A DNA stretch of 64,000 bases from Listeria rocourtiae FSL F6-920 (GCF_000525975.1 NZ_AODK01000024.1:49875-113874); one strand, 5' to 3'; positions 41,629-51,558 are shown, counted from the stretch's first letter. Made by a program: numbers and translations. Notes: generated by a model not told the origin, from the letters alone.

Positions 41629-42195
41629 GTCTGCTCTCTCCTTTCATCAAATGAAAATTAAATTTAGTATAACTAACCGTTGCCATAATCATCACTTTCG
41701 CCAACCAGATCGTCGCTACAAGGAAAACGAAGCCCAATCCCACGATGCCAATCGTTCCAAAGAATTTATACCATTCAAAAGCTTGATTCAGCACTGCATC
41801 CAAAACGAAAGCAAGCGGCGTTAAGAAAAAACCAACCGTTGAACCGATGAATCCCGCAACAACACCCCAAAATGATAAAAGTAAGGAGTAAATAATCAAA
41901 TTTGGAATTAACATTGCTAAAAATATCCCCACCTTAAAACCAGCGCCACGTTTTTTTTTTGCTGGTTTGGCATATAGTAAGATTCTTCCGATAGCTGTCC
42001 ACCTCGTTCTGCTAAAATATCGCGTGCAATTTCATTTGGGCTCCCAAGGTCAAAAACAATCTCTTGCTCTGTTTTCCCACTTGACTCCCCCACTGCAAAA
42101 TGTTCCATATAATCGGCTAATACCTCTTGTTTTTCCTCAGAATCGAGCCCTGCCAGTTTTGCCTCCAACTCATTTAGAAATTGTGTTTTATCCAA
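41621..42195 (-). CDS. DUF1700/HAAS-domain membrane protein (frameshifted)
   Basis: Two frames (41917-42195 and 41621-41932) make one protein of about 190 residues. The N-terminal HAAS domain (residues 1-75, FLNELEAKLAGLDSEEKQE) is followed by a basic linker and three membrane helices. The join is at the T10 tract 41951-41960, which must be T8 or T11 to restore QKKRGAGFKVG. The start is TTG at 42195, overlapping the PadR stop by 8 bp. Usually a membrane sensor or partner in PadR-controlled envelope operons. Confidence 0.78.
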
Positions 42196-42520
42196 TATTC
42201 TCTCCCCCTTCTACAAATAATCGATTAACATTCTCTACAAAATCTTTCCACTCAACCATTAATTCCGTCCTATACATCTCACCCATAACCGTTAGTTGAT
42301 AATATTTTCGCGATGGCCCTTCCGATGACTCCTTCAAATACGTATCGCAATAGCCTTCTTTCACCAAGCGTCGCAATACCGGATAAATAGCTCCTTCCGC
42401 CACCTCCACATACTGTGAAACGTGTTGTGCCAGCTCATAACCATATTGATCCTTTTTATGAATCAGGAAAAGGCAACATAACTCCAGAACACCTTTTTTA
42501 AACTGAACATTCACTTCCAT
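42188..42520 (-). CDS. PadR-family transcriptional regulator
   Basis: 110 residues from ATG 42520 (TGGAGGGTTTGGC upstream). It has the PadR winged helix (YGYELAQHVSQYVEVAEGAIYPVLRRL; wing GPSRKYYQLT). First gene of the operon with DUF1700 and DUF4097, presumably its autoregulated repressor. Confidence 0.88.
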   Translation of the reverse strand: MEVNVQFKKGVLELCCLFLIHKKDQYGYELAQHVSQYVEVAEGAIYPVLRRLVKEGYCDTYLKESSEGPSRKYYQLTVMGEMYRTELMVEWKDFVENVNRLFVEGGENIG

Positions 42521-42658
42521 GCCAAACCCTCCATTTCTTATTATCAAAATTCCAGTACTGAACATTAATCACTACTTGTTATAAATAACTATATCATGCA
42601 CTACTAATTAATGCAAGATAGTGAAATAAAAAAATAGTATTGCCAATTCCAAATTTTA

Positions 42659-42690
42659 ATGTTAACCTAAAATCATATTAAGTTAACAAA
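42659..42690 (+). promoter_or_regulatory. BirA (biotin repressor) operator upstream of bioY
   Basis: ATGTTAACC and AGTTAACAA half-sites with 15 bp between the GTTAAC cores match the BirA box, directly upstream of the bioY ribosome-binding site. This predicts repression by holo-BirA when biotin is plentiful. Confidence 0.85.
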
Positions 42691-42700
42691 GGAGAGTTAT

Positions 42701-43240
42701 ATGAGAGATAAAAAATTGAAACAACTCATTATTAATGCCCTATTTGCAGTCATCATTGCTATTCTAGCCCAAGTCACTATTCCAATTGGTCCAATCCCCC
42801 TAACTGGGCAAACCTTTGCAGTGGGTCTTGCCGCAACGATTCTCGGTGCACGCAATGCAACGATTGCTGTCGCTGTCTACGTATTTTTAGGAGCGATTGG
42901 TATTCCCGTTTTTGCAGGCATGACAGCAGGACTCGGTATCATTTTTGGCCCAACAGGTGGCTTCCTGATTGGCTTCCTTTTCAATGCTTACATTACCGGA
43001 TATCTCATTGAAAAAACAAATTTCAGTATACTTCCTGCCATTTTTGCTAATATTATCGGGACTTTTGTCACGCTTCTATTCGGTGTTATCTGGTTAAAAT
43101 TTAGCGGTGACCTCTCATGGACTACAGCATTTACAGCAGGAGCTATTCCTTTTATTCTTCCAGGTATTCTAAAAGCAGTGTTTGCAGCATTAGCTGGAAT
43201 CAGCATTCGTAAGCGTCTTGTCGTTGGTAAACTGATCTAA
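42701..43240 (+). CDS. bioY: Biotin transporter substrate-binding component BioY
   Basis: 179 residues, about six membrane helices. The family pattern is visible: TIPIGPIPLTGQTFAVGLAA near residue 28 and GPTGGFLIGF near 87. BioY is the S-component of the ECF biotin transporter, working with the shared EcfAA'T module encoded elsewhere. GGAGAG precedes the ATG, and the BirA operator lies immediately upstream. Confidence 0.93.
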   Translation: MRDKKLKQLIINALFAVIIAILAQVTIPIGPIPLTGQTFAVGLAATILGARNATIAVAVYVFLGAIGIPVFAGMTAGLGIIFGPTGGFLIGFLFNAYITGYLIEKTNFSILPAIFANIIGTFVTLLFGVIWLKFSGDLSWTTAFTAGAIPFILPGILKAVFAALAGISIRKRLVVGKLI

Positions 43241-43299
43241 ATTTTCCGAATTCAAGGGAAATTGTTATACAAACCCCCTTTCCTTCGATATAATAAAGT

Positions 43300-43440
43300 A
43301 GGTAGTCTGAATGAAATAGGCTTGATCAAACTCGATACGTGGTCAGATCACCTACCTTTTTATATCAATTTGAGTAGGATTAAGATTTTGCATGGCACAA
43401 GTCGAGCGCTAGCCGCTGATTTATTTGTTTCTATTCCAGA
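43300..43440. repeat. Structured intergenic element related to 9430-9540
   Basis: The complement of 43385-43432 matches 9436-9483. Outer arms TAGTCTGAATGAAAT (43305) and ATTCCAGACTC (43433) are roughly inverted. The open frame through this region upstream of 43469 is fortuitous. Confidence 0.5.
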
Positions 43441-43468
43441 CTCAATCTGTAAGAAAAGGGGACATAAT

Positions 43469-44195
43469 ATGACGCTATACGATTACAACAATCTAAAAGA
43501 GAGCTTCGATACGGACAAAATGCTTGCCACCTTAATGAAATCACATGGAGAATCACCACCTTATACGGAACTTACATACCGTCGCAATGAGGTTATTATG
43601 GAAGAAGGTACACCTAATAGGCATTTCTACGTTGTCAAAAAAGGCATGGTAGCAATGTCAAAAGGTACTGCCAGAGATGATTCTATTCTGACATTTTGCG
43701 GACCCGATGATATTTTAGGATTTTTAAGCGTTCTAGAAAACGCGGTCTCACCTATTTCCTACACAGCTATTAGTGAAGTCACATTATTTAGATTCGAGCG
43801 CCAATATGTTATCGACAAAATCACCTTTGGCCAAGAAAGCTTTTGGTATGCCTATTTCTTCTACTTAAATTTTACGCATCCAATTCTAGTTCGCGAATCA
43901 CTTTCTAATCTACCGTCCGACAAAAAAATTCTAGCCGGTCTCGTTATCGTAGCCGAGCGCTTCGGTCGCGCTGAACCTGACGGCTCTTATCTTATTCCGT
44001 ATTATTTTACACAAAAAGTAATTGGAAAATATTTGAACCTAGCACGCGCCTATGTGGCAACTAATCTACGTAAATTAGAACAAGACGGCCTCATTTCACT
44101 TTCACCGAAGCCATGGAAAATCCATGATATGGCGGCAGTCAAAGAAATACTAGATATGAAATATACCGACCTTTACTCGCTCACAAAAAAAATGA
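43469..44195 (+). CDS. Crp/Fnr-family (PrfA-like) regulator, extended artificially by a frameshift
   Basis: From ATG 43469 (AAGGGGACATAAT upstream) the protein has a cyclic-nucleotide-binding-like domain (residues 40-130) and a Crp winged helix (IGKYLNLARAYVATNLRKLEQDG near 195). The frame as read continues to 44320 straight through a terminator hairpin. If the A8 tract at 44185-44192 is A7, the gene stops at TGA 44195 with 241 residues, the normal PrfA/Crp length, just before the terminator. That is the preferred structure. Targets unknown; the downstream LPxTG gene is a candidate. Confidence 0.82.
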
Positions 44196-44201
44196 AAAAT
44201 G

Positions 44202-44234
44202 AACCAGTATCTTTTTACGTTACTGGTTTTTTAT
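44202..44234 (+). terminator. Terminator of the Crp/Fnr gene
   Basis: AACCAGTA, 11-base loop, TACTGGTT, then TTTTTA. It lies inside the frame as read, which supports an upstream stop. Confidence 0.8.
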
Positions 44235-44357
44235 TACAAAAATGTGACGATTTTTTGACGGAATACGCTTTTTTCTGGAAATGGATACAAATTTATAGTG
44301 ACAATAAACCTACGTTTTAGTATAATAGTTGTATTACATAAAAAGGGAGAGAATTGA

Positions 44358-45740
44358 ATGTCAAAAACAACAAAACTGGCTTGCGGATTGCTCGCTTGCG
44401 GACTAACTTTTTCACTTGCAGCACCAGTATTCGCGGAGGAGGAAACACAAGCACCCGTTACCGAAACAGTGGCACCAGAAACTAATGAAACGACAGAAAC
44501 AACGACTACTACTGATCAAGCAACCACTGCAGAAGAGAGCACATCGAAAGCACAATTAAAAGCGGTTACAGCTGTTCAAAAAGAAAACGTATCATTCGTT
44601 AAAGATGCTACACCAGCAATTACTGATTTTGTAACGGTTTCAGATGCAAGCACGACACTTGCTTACAAAGCTGGAACAGAACCAAAAACAGCGGTTGCAG
44701 GAACATTCTCAACTACTATTGTTGCAACATTAGCTGATACAACAACACAAGAATTTATTGTTAGCTACGAAGTAACAGAACCTACGAAAACAACTGTAAA
44801 AGCTGTGGCTCTTGCAACGGAAAAAACAAATGTAACGACTGAAATCAATGAAGCAGTGAAAGACCCAAGTAAATTTGTTACCGCTACAGCTGGGGTAACA
44901 TTATCATTCGTGAAAGCACCAGTTGTGAATCGCCTAGGCGTACAAACTGTTACGGTTGCTGCTACAGATGGTACAGCAACCGAAAATATTACGGCTAGCT
45001 ATACCGTTATTGATACAACGAAACCTGAAATTGAAGTTTATGAAGATGATTTTTACGTTGGCCTTGATGAAGATTGGTATGTTGAAGAACTAGTTGATGC
45101 AACCGATAACTCTGGCTTCGTGAAAACCTATTTTGCTAATGGTAGAGAAACATTGGATACATCTAAAGAAGGTACATTTACGGTGGAGGTTATCGCAGAA
45201 GACGCTAGTGGTAATACTTCTAGCGTGACGCTGACTTATACTGTTGTGGGAGAAGATTTCTACTTCTTTGACGCACCAGTTGTCAACGTAGCAAAAACAA
45301 CAGCTACAGATATTTATGGAACGGCTGAACCACTTACAACTGTTTTTGTTTTCACTGAAGACGGTGATTTGTTAGGCATGGCTGATGCAGATGAAAATGG
45401 TAATTTCCACATTGAACTAGAAGAAGCTCTAGTTAACGGCCAAACAGTATTACTAGGTAGCATGGATATGGACACTGGCGAGTTCAGCGATGTAGCTGAG
45501 TTCACATTCCAAGGTGGTACACTTAAAGTAGATCCGGTCGATACAACTAAGAAACCGTCTATTACGCAAGTAGTGAAAAAAGCACCTGTACCTGTAAAAA
45601 TGACTCCTGTTGCCGCGCCAGCAAAAGCAACTACACTTAAAGAACTTCCAAAAACAGGAGATAATAGTTCTGCTGGATTGATATTTGCAGGATTCTTAGT
45701 TTCTGGGCTAGCTGTTGCACTTCTTAGAAAACGTGGATAA
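44358..45740 (+). CDS. LPxTG-anchored surface protein with Ig-like domains
   Basis: 460 residues: signal peptide (1-26, ending VFAEEE), a Thr/Glu-rich stretch (27-65), MucBP/Big-like repeats, a DUF5011-like Ig domain (about 220-300), a second Ig-like domain, and a C-terminal sorting signal LPKTG followed by a hydrophobic helix and RKRG. Sortase A would link it to peptidoglycan. AAAAGGGAGAG precedes the start. Its role in adhesion is inferred. Confidence 0.9.
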   Translation: MSKTTKLACGLLACGLTFSLAAPVFAEEETQAPVTETVAPETNETTETTTTTDQATTAEESTSKAQLKAVTAVQKENVSFVKDATPAITDFVTVSDASTTLAYKAGTEPKTAVAGTFSTTIVATLADTTTQEFIVSYEVTEPTKTTVKAVALATEKTNVTTEINEAVKDPSKFVTATAGVTLSFVKAPVVNRLGVQTVTVAATDGTATENITASYTVIDTTKPEIEVYEDDFYVGLDEDWYVEELVDATDNSGFVKTYFANGRETLDTSKEGTFTVEVIAEDASGNTSSVTLTYTVVGEDFYFFDAPVVNVAKTTATDIYGTAEPLTTVFVFTEDGDLLGMADADENGNFHIELEEALVNGQTVLLGSMDMDTGEFSDVAEFTFQGGTLKVDPVDTTKKPSITQVVKKAPVPVKMTPVAAPAKATTLKELPKTGDNSSAGLIFAGFLVSGLAVALLRKRG

Positions 45741-45753
45741 TCGCATAAAAGTA

Positions 45754-45790
45754 GGCAGGAAATCCAATTATTCGGATTCCTGCCTTTTTA
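45754..45790 (+). terminator. Terminator of the LPxTG gene
   Basis: AGGCAGGAA and TTCCTGCCT enclose an inner CC/GG pairing, followed by TTTTTAAT. Confidence 0.82.
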
Positions 45791-45805
45791 ATAGTTACAT
45801 TAATG

Positions 45806-46333
45806 TCATTTCAATTTACCAATGAAGAAGAATAGCGCAAAGCAATTGATTCCTTGGACGATGAAAAATGTTCCGACAAGAATAACGATACCGATTGCTC
45901 CAACGATTGGGTTAAACAGGGAGATGAATCCAAGAATAATCCCTAAAATACCTAGTGTGAGCAACCAGCCCCAACCTTCTACTCCTTCATTTTTAGCATC
46001 AAATGCACCAATTGTACGCATGATTCCTGCGAATAGAACCCACATACCAAAAACGATAACTAGTGTGACAGTTCCTTCTAATTGGTCCGCTAATAATGTA
46101 ATCCCCAGTAAAACAGATAAAATCCCCTCTGCTAAAATCCAGCCCGATACTTTTTGTCCGCTACGGTTAGAAAAATACTGGATAATTTGGAATATACCAA
46201 GCATTAACATCAACGTTCCGATAAATAATGTAAATGATAGTAGAGAAATTCCTGGGTGAGCAACAAACCAGATTCCTAAACAAACCATTGCGATACCAGC
46301 AAGTAGTACCAGTATACGTGTGAATGTTTTCAT
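45806..46333 (-). CDS. HdeD/DUF308-family membrane protein
   Basis: 175 residues with six evenly spaced helices and the family's paired short loops (ILVLLAGIAMVCLGIWFVAHPG at the start; GILSVLLGITLL). ATG 46333 is preferred, with GGAAG eleven bases upstream. Related to the acid-resistance membrane protein HdeD; function in Gram-positives is unknown. Confidence 0.8.
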   Translation of the reverse strand: MKTFTRILVLLAGIAMVCLGIWFVAHPGISLLSFTLFIGTLMLMLGIFQIIQYFSNRSGQKVSGWILAEGILSVLLGITLLADQLEGTVTLVIVFGMWVLFAGIMRTIGAFDAKNEGVEGWGWLLTLGILGIILGFISLFNPIVGAIGIVILVGTFFIVQGINCFALFFFIGKLK

Positions 46334-46584
46334 AAAATATAACACTTCCTTTTCTAAGATTAGATTTTTTATGTTTCACTGCTTATTTTAACATATTATT
46401 ATTGATTAAAAAAATAATTGTATTATATAATATTTTATTATTTTCATTTTTAGTCTCAATTAAACTGTAAAGATGAAACCTAAGCGCTTTGTTAACTGTT
46501 AATGTAGTAATAAAAACAATAATTGTTTCAAAAGTTCATAATTTCACTATGTCTATATTCTTTTGAAAAATCTGTCTACTTATC

Positions 46585-46614
46585 TTGACAAATGTAGCTA
46601 AATAATTGTATGAT
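46585..46614 (+). promoter_or_regulatory. Promoter of the metX transcript
   Basis: TTGACA (46585-46590), an 18-bp spacer and TATGAT (46609-46614), about 20 bp before the S-box. Confidence 0.75.
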
Positions 46615-46634
46615 AGAAGAAATTTAATATGCTT

Positions 46635-46729
46635 CTTATCAAGAAAGGTGGAGGGACTGGCCCTGTGAAACCTTAGCAACCGGACGTTTTGATCACGGTG
46701 CTAATTCCAGCAATTTTTGCGAAGATAAG
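46635..46729 (+). promoter_or_regulatory. SAM-I (S-box) riboswitch
   Basis: CTTATC (46635) closes with GATAAG (46724) as P1. Between them are the conserved AGGTGGAGGGACTGGCCCTGTGAAACC and AGCAACC segments broken over 46645-46681, and a TGCTAATTCC block. S-adenosylmethionine binding would favour the terminator at 46758 and shut off metX. Confidence 0.95.
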
Positions 46730-46757
46730 CTGTTGATTGTAGAATCGTTGTTTGTTC

Positions 46758-46804
46758 AACCTCTCCATCTTGACGCTTACTTAGCGCTTGATAGAGAGGT
46801 TTTT
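46758..46804 (+). terminator. Riboswitch-controlled terminator
   Basis: AACCTCTC pairs with GAGAGGTT around an inner GACGCT/AGCGCT stem, then TTTTG; 36 bp before the metX start. Confidence 0.85.
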
Positions 46805-46839
46805 GTTTGGACTATTACAAAGAGAGAACAGGTGATTGC

Positions 46840-47949
46840 ATGGGAACACTTAGGCAAATGGAACTTTTTAAGGAAATACCATTGACGCTTGAAAATGGTG
46901 AGACGATTGGACCAATTGTGGTTGGCTTTGAGACATATGGAGAACTTTCTTTAGCGAAGGATAATTGCATTTTGTTAGAGCATGCTTTGACTGGGACAGC
47001 TCATGCAGCGAAACATTTTGACGATGATGTTGCCGGTTGGTGGGATGATTTTATTGGTGTTGGGAAAACGATTGACCCAGCTGACTATTTTATTGTTTGT
47101 ACGAATGTTTTTGGGGGCTGTAGTGGGACAACAGGGCCGTCTTCTATAAATCCGAAAACTGGCGCAGAATATCGATTGCATTTTCCAGGATTTACGATTA
47201 AGGATATTATTAAGGTGCAAAAGGCGTTACTGGATGCGCTCGGGGTTATGCATGTCGTTTCGGTAATCGGTGGCTCGATGGGCGGGATGCAGGCAACGCA
47301 ATGGGCGATTGATTACCCAACAATAACGGGCAGTGTAATAAATTTAGCATCTCCATTGGCAGCGAGCCCAGAGGCGATTGGATATAACTTGATTATGCGG
47401 ATGGCGATTTTGAATGACCCTGATTTTAATGGTGGAGATTATGTTGGGCAACCTGAGGGTGGGCTCGCAACGGCACGGATGGTCGGGATGATGACATATC
47501 GCACAAGTGAATTGTTTTCGAAGCGATTTGAGCGATTTACAGTGGCTGATTCTTCTCCGGGCGCTTTTTCGAAAGAGCATTTCCAAGTGGAGTCTTATTT
47601 GCAATATCAGGGCGATTCTTTTGTAGAGCGTTTTGATGCGAATAGTTATTTGTATTTGACAAAAGCGATTGATTTATTTGATGTGACGGTGAACGGCGTG
47701 GATGAAAAACCTCTTTTTGCAGGGATTGAGATTCCGTATTTGCTTGTAGGTGTAACGAGCGATCAGTTGTTTCGAATTCATGATTTGCGCCGAGATTATG
47801 AAATAATGAAGGAATGGGACGTACCAGTGACGTATTATGAAGTGGATTCAGATTATGGACACGATGCTTTTTTGGTCGAGGTAGAGAAATTTCATCCGCT
47901 AATTAGTACTTTTTTGACGCAACATTCAATGGTAGAATTGAAAAAGTGA
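46840..47949 (+). CDS. metX: Homoserine O-acetyltransferase
   Basis: 369 residues from ATG 46840 (GAGAGAACAGGTG upstream). Alpha/beta-hydrolase of the MetX family with catalytic Ser in GGSMGGMQ near 147 and the C-terminal Asp/His dyad (DYGHDAF near 345). It makes O-acetylhomoserine from homoserine and acetyl-CoA, the first committed step of methionine synthesis. The S-box confirms the pathway assignment. Confidence 0.93.
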   Translation: MGTLRQMELFKEIPLTLENGETIGPIVVGFETYGELSLAKDNCILLEHALTGTAHAAKHFDDDVAGWWDDFIGVGKTIDPADYFIVCTNVFGGCSGTTGPSSINPKTGAEYRLHFPGFTIKDIIKVQKALLDALGVMHVVSVIGGSMGGMQATQWAIDYPTITGSVINLASPLAASPEAIGYNLIMRMAILNDPDFNGGDYVGQPEGGLATARMVGMMTYRTSELFSKRFERFTVADSSPGAFSKEHFQVESYLQYQGDSFVERFDANSYLYLTKAIDLFDVTVNGVDEKPLFAGIEIPYLLVGVTSDQLFRIHDLRRDYEIMKEWDVPVTYYEVDSDYGHDAFLVEVEKFHPLISTFLTQHSMVELKK

Positions 47950-47986
47950 AACTGGAATAAAAAACTCATTATCATATAAAATAAAC

Positions 47987-48038
47987 AAAGATAAAAATCG
48001 TCCTACTCCAAATAATGAGTAAGACGATTTTTATCTTT
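47987..48038. terminator. Bidirectional terminator
   Basis: AAAGATAAAAATCGTC pairs with GACGATTTTTATCTTT; it lies between the convergent metX and formate/nitrite transporter genes. Confidence 0.88.
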
Positions 48039-48064
48039 GCTTATCGTTTTGTCCTAGGCTGTTT

Positions 48065-48880
48065 TTAATCTTTATAAATTGATTTCGTTTTATTGAGCCA
48101 TGCATAGCCCAAACCAATTACTAGGCCACCACCAACGTAGTTTCCAAGTAAGGCTAAGGAAAGGTTCGTTGATACGCTGCTCCAAGTCATAGCGTCTAAA
48201 TGAGCACCTGAGGCAAAGAATGCTAGCGAAAATGACGAGAAGTTAGCGATAACATGCTCGAAACCTAGGAAAGCAAAGATGAAAATGATAAATACCATTG
48301 CGAAAATTTTTCCTGCATCATCTTTCATCCGCATCGTACAAATAACCGCTGTATTCACGACAATATTTGCAAAAATTGCTTCAATAAAAATCTGTAAAGG
48401 TTCTTTTTCGAGCTTACCAGTGACGGCTGTAAATAAGAAATGATCAGCTGGTAACGCGTGGAATGCTGATGTAAGTGACATCAAGTAACCGGCAAGAATA
48501 CCACCAATTAAATTGCAAAATATACAAAGAAATAAAATACCTAAAGCTTTGCCAGGTTTGATAATTTTTTGATAAACACCTGTTGTCATATACATCATAT
48601 TACTTGTACCGAGCTCGGCATTCATATAAATAATCATGACTAGTGACCAGCTGAACATAAATGCATAAACAATTTTTCCAAGCCCGTGTGCAAAGTGATC
48701 GACCTTATCACCAATCATCACCGCAACGGCCGTTCCGAGCGTTAAAAATAAACAGGCCAATATGGCGCGAAAAATATACCGAATGACACTATTTTGCACA
48801 AGATCGATTTTTTTACGCGTACTATAGTCGACTTTCTGCATCAATGTACTATTTTCTGAATCCAAATTCTTCATCTCCAT
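48065..48880 (-). CDS. Formate/nitrite transporter (FNT) family channel
   Basis: 271 residues with six membrane helices. FNT hallmarks are visible: a GTSNMMYMTTG segment near 92 and a FANIVVNTAVICTMRM segment near 175 (broken helix with the N-x-x-V pattern). Moves small monovalent anions such as formate, nitrite or hydrosulfide. Stands alone with its own promoter region, 330 bp from the deacetylase gene. Confidence 0.85.
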   Translation of the reverse strand: MEMKNLDSENSTLMQKVDYSTRKKIDLVQNSVIRYIFRAILACLFLTLGTAVAVMIGDKVDHFAHGLGKIVYAFMFSWSLVMIIYMNAELGTSNMMYMTTGVYQKIIKPGKALGILFLCIFCNLIGGILAGYLMSLTSAFHALPADHFLFTAVTGKLEKEPLQIFIEAIFANIVVNTAVICTMRMKDDAGKIFAMVFIIFIFAFLGFEHVIANFSSFSLAFFASGAHLDAMTWSSVSTNLSLALLGNYVGGGLVIGLGYAWLNKTKSIYKD

Positions 48881-49207
48881 TAATCAGTTTTCATAACTCC
48901 ACAACCTTACCATTGTAGCACGAAATAGACACTTTGGAAATAACCATTTTGACGATAATGAAATGATTTCATAGTTTTTCTGAAAAGTTACTGAAATCGA
49001 CATTTTTTTTTTATGCATTTAGTCTATAATTCCCATTGTATTTACTACCTAAACATAACAATGGGTCGCTACGACCAGCTTAGTCAACCTAGTCTCATTT
49101 ATCTTATGCAAATATTATAGAACCTTTATAAATTTCTTTAGACATTATTGATAACATAAAACCACGCTATCACTTCAATAAATCCGAATTAAGATGGAGG
49201 TAAACAA

Positions 49208-49998
49208 ATGAAAAAAAAAGATTATCATTATATCATCAATTCTATTACTCATCCCCTGTGTAGTTGTTGGAATTTCTCTATTTCTAAAAAGCCCTGATGT
49301 TGCAAAAGTAGAAACAAAATCGAGTAAACAAGAAACATTGCCACATCAAGATCAAGCACCAAAGAAAGTACCAACAAAAAGTAAACAAAAAATCGCGTAT
49401 TTGACCATTGATGATGGGCCAACAAAGTATTTGACAGAAATTGTAGCAGCGCTAAAAAAAAGAAAACGTAAAAGCCACTTTTTTTCTCGTTGGTAATAAT
49501 ATTACTGGTGACCACAAAAAAGAAGTCAAAGAAGCCGCAGAGGCAGGTCATAGTATAGGTATGCACAGTATGACACACGATTCGAAAAAGCTATACAAAA
49601 AAGGACAATTTATCCCAGAAATGAAACAAGAATCTACACTAATTAATGGCCTTTTAGGTAAGCAGATTAAGTTAATTCGAGCACCTTACGGAAGTACATA
49701 TTTAAATTCGGCACAAATAAAAAAAGTAAAGGAGGAAAAGTATCGCTTACTTGATTGGAATATCGATAGTGAAGATTGGCGACATAAGGGACAACCACAA
49801 AAAATAGTAGCTTCTGTGAAGGAACAACTCGATAAATTCCATAAAATATCCCCTGTTATTCTAGTACATGAAACGGAGGATACCTTAAAGGCAATCCCCG
49901 GTTTAATAAAAGCTATTCGCGAAAAAGGCTTTGAGCCAATGCCTTATTTTGAAGATAATGACTTTCATATGAATTTTATCAAGGACGCAGGTCTGTAA
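49208..49998 (+). CDS. Polysaccharide deacetylase (two homopolymer frameshifts)
   Basis: Starting at ATG 49208, frame is restored by reading A9 (49211-49219) as A8 and A8 (49454-49461) as A7. The 262-residue product has a signal anchor (IIIISSILLLIPCVVVGISL), the NodB motif TIDDGP near 68, HSMTH (metal His pair) near 118, RAPYG near 152 and the late His in VILVHE. Expected to remove N-acetyl groups from peptidoglycan GlcNAc or another wall polymer outside the cell, as PgdA does in Listeria. Only the 3' half (from 49561) is open as the sequence stands. Confidence 0.75.
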
Positions 49999-50063
49999 GT
50001 AAACTGGACAAATCCCATTGCTGTTACTAGGAGAGTCCTTCTTTATTAAGCATTAAACAACAC

Positions 50064-50103
50064 AATAAAAAACCACTGCGGAAAAGGGAGTAACCGCAGT
50101 GGC
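50064..50103 (-). terminator. Minus-strand terminator in a long intergenic gap
   Basis: CCACTGCGG and CCGCAGTGG enclose a 12-base loop; only the minus strand has the TTTTTT tail. The AraC gene ends 389 bp upstream on that strand, and the deacetylase gene on the plus strand gains no T-run from it. Confidence 0.7.
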
Positions 50104-50491
50104 CAAAAAAGGGAGTTTGGGATTTTCATTCTTCAGGGGAAAGTATGAAAATTTATTTGCTTACAACTATATATTAAACTTGGAAGAAAAAAATGGGCTG
50201 TGAGTTAAGTTAGAAATTGATGAGATTAATTTTTAACTTACTGATATGATATATCAATAATAGAAGCCCAATCTATACATAATAGACATGTTTTGCGTAC
50301 TATGATTCTAACTACCTTGCTTTTTATCTTATCGATATTTCTCTAAAATAGCAAGATAGTCTATTAATGAGAATAAAATCATGTATGAAAACAGAAAATA
50401 AAAATGATAAAATACAGTTAAGTAAGCGCTAACTTTAAATAGACTGTAAAAAACCATTAAAACAAACGCAACATTGTAGTTTTAGCTACCA
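50104..50491. other. Gap between the AraC stop and a minus-strand terminator
   Basis: AT-rich, no coding potential. A cre-like AGTAAGCGCTAACT lies at 50421-50434. It is either a long 3' untranslated region of the AraC mRNA or the site of a small RNA ending at 50064. Confidence 0.4.
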
Positions 50492-51430
50492 CTAAATTTG
50501 AGGCTTAAATAATTGATTGATTTTCTCTAGACTTTGCGTTTTCGAGAAAATATATTGGTTGTTCGTCACATCTTGTTTTAGTGTGTTCACTTGGTTCGGA
50601 CAATCTTGATTCTGCTTTCGAAACATTTTGGGACTTATCCCGTAAAAGCGTTGAAAGGAGCTATTTAGATAGCGCAGATCAGAGAACCCACACAGGCCGC
50701 AAATGGTTAAAAGTGTGCTTTCTGTATGAATTAATAAATATTTCGCTTTCTCACATCGGAGAAGATTGAGATACTCTTGGAACGTCACACCAAAATTTTC
50801 ATGAAAAAAGTGAGATAAATACGTAAATGAGAGCGCTTCTATTTTTGCAATATCAGAAAGTAATAGCTTTTCTTGATAATGTTTAGAGATATAGTCACTT
50901 ATTCTTTTGATTCTTTCAAGCTTTAATAGTAGTTGATCTTTTTTTTCTTCCTTCATTTGTTTATATGGAACAAGGTTCATCAAATCAAACATAATAATGG
51001 AGGAAAAACCATGACACAGCAATGAAAAATTTTCTTCCTCTTTAAAATAGGCTTGACTGGCTGCTATTATATTTTCTAACAAATGTCTCCCAGTTTCAGA
51101 GGTTTCTAAAGCAATAGGCGTTGTATCGAAATACACTTCATTGATTTGAGGAAAAAAAGCTTCGAAAATCTTAGGAGAAAATTGAAAAATTAACAGCAAT
51201 GCGGAGTTTTTTGAATGCAGTTCGTGTAATTGACAAGAGTTTAGAACAATAAAGTCACCTTTTTTCAATAAAATTTTCTTGTTATTTGTCACAATGTTTA
51301 AAGAACCGCTCAACAAGTACACTATTTCGATATCCATATGTAAATGAGTGCTGCGATAATGCATCTCGATTAAAAAAACATGAATGTTTTGCACTTTACT
51401 ATGTTCAATCAGTTCGAATTCATTTGGCAT
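50492..51430 (-). CDS. AraC-family transcriptional regulator
   Basis: 312 residues from ATG 51430 (GAGGAGGGAAGGAAC upstream). The N-terminal cupin senses a sugar-like ligand (STHLHMDIEIVYLLSGSLN); the C-terminal 100 residues carry the two AraC helix-turn-helix motifs (LLSDIAKIEALSFTYLSHFF and FSDLRYLNSSFQRFYGISP). Divergent from the sugar symporter gene, which it probably activates. Confidence 0.87.
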   Translation of the reverse strand: MPNEFELIEHSKVQNIHVFLIEMHYRSTHLHMDIEIVYLLSGSLNIVTNNKKILLKKGDFIVLNSCQLHELHSKNSALLLIFQFSPKIFEAFFPQINEVYFDTTPIALETSETGRHLLENIIAASQAYFKEEENFSLLCHGFSSIIMFDLMNLVPYKQMKEEKKDQLLLKLERIKRISDYISKHYQEKLLLSDIAKIEALSFTYLSHFFHENFGVTFQEYLNLLRCEKAKYLLIHTESTLLTICGLCGFSDLRYLNSSFQRFYGISPKMFRKQNQDCPNQVNTLKQDVTNNQYIFSKTQSLEKINQLFKPQI

Positions 51431-51467
51431 GTTCCTTCCCTCCTCAATATTCTTACTATAAGCGAAA

Positions 51468-51483
51468 TTGAAAGCGGAAGCAA
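51468..51483 (+). promoter_or_regulatory. cre-like catabolite repression site
   Basis: TTGAAAGCGGAAGCAA differs at one position from the consensus WTGNNARCGNWWWCAW. It lies between the AraC and sugar symporter genes, which suggests CcpA control. Confidence 0.55.
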
Positions 51484-51558
51484 TATATAATTTTATCATC
51501 AAAGGAGGAAAGGAATAGCGCAATCATTATTTATACTACTTAAAATGGGGGATATTTT

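Noticed and set aside
43262..43468. N-terminal extension of the Crp/Fnr gene
   Set aside because: ATG 43469 has a good ribosome-binding site and fits family length; the upstream part coincides with a dispersed non-coding element.
49249..49578. Minus-strand open frame of 109 codons, hydrophobic
   Set aside because: It is antisense to the polysaccharide deacetylase, whose motifs explain the region; Lys-rich codons read backwards give Phe/Leu.
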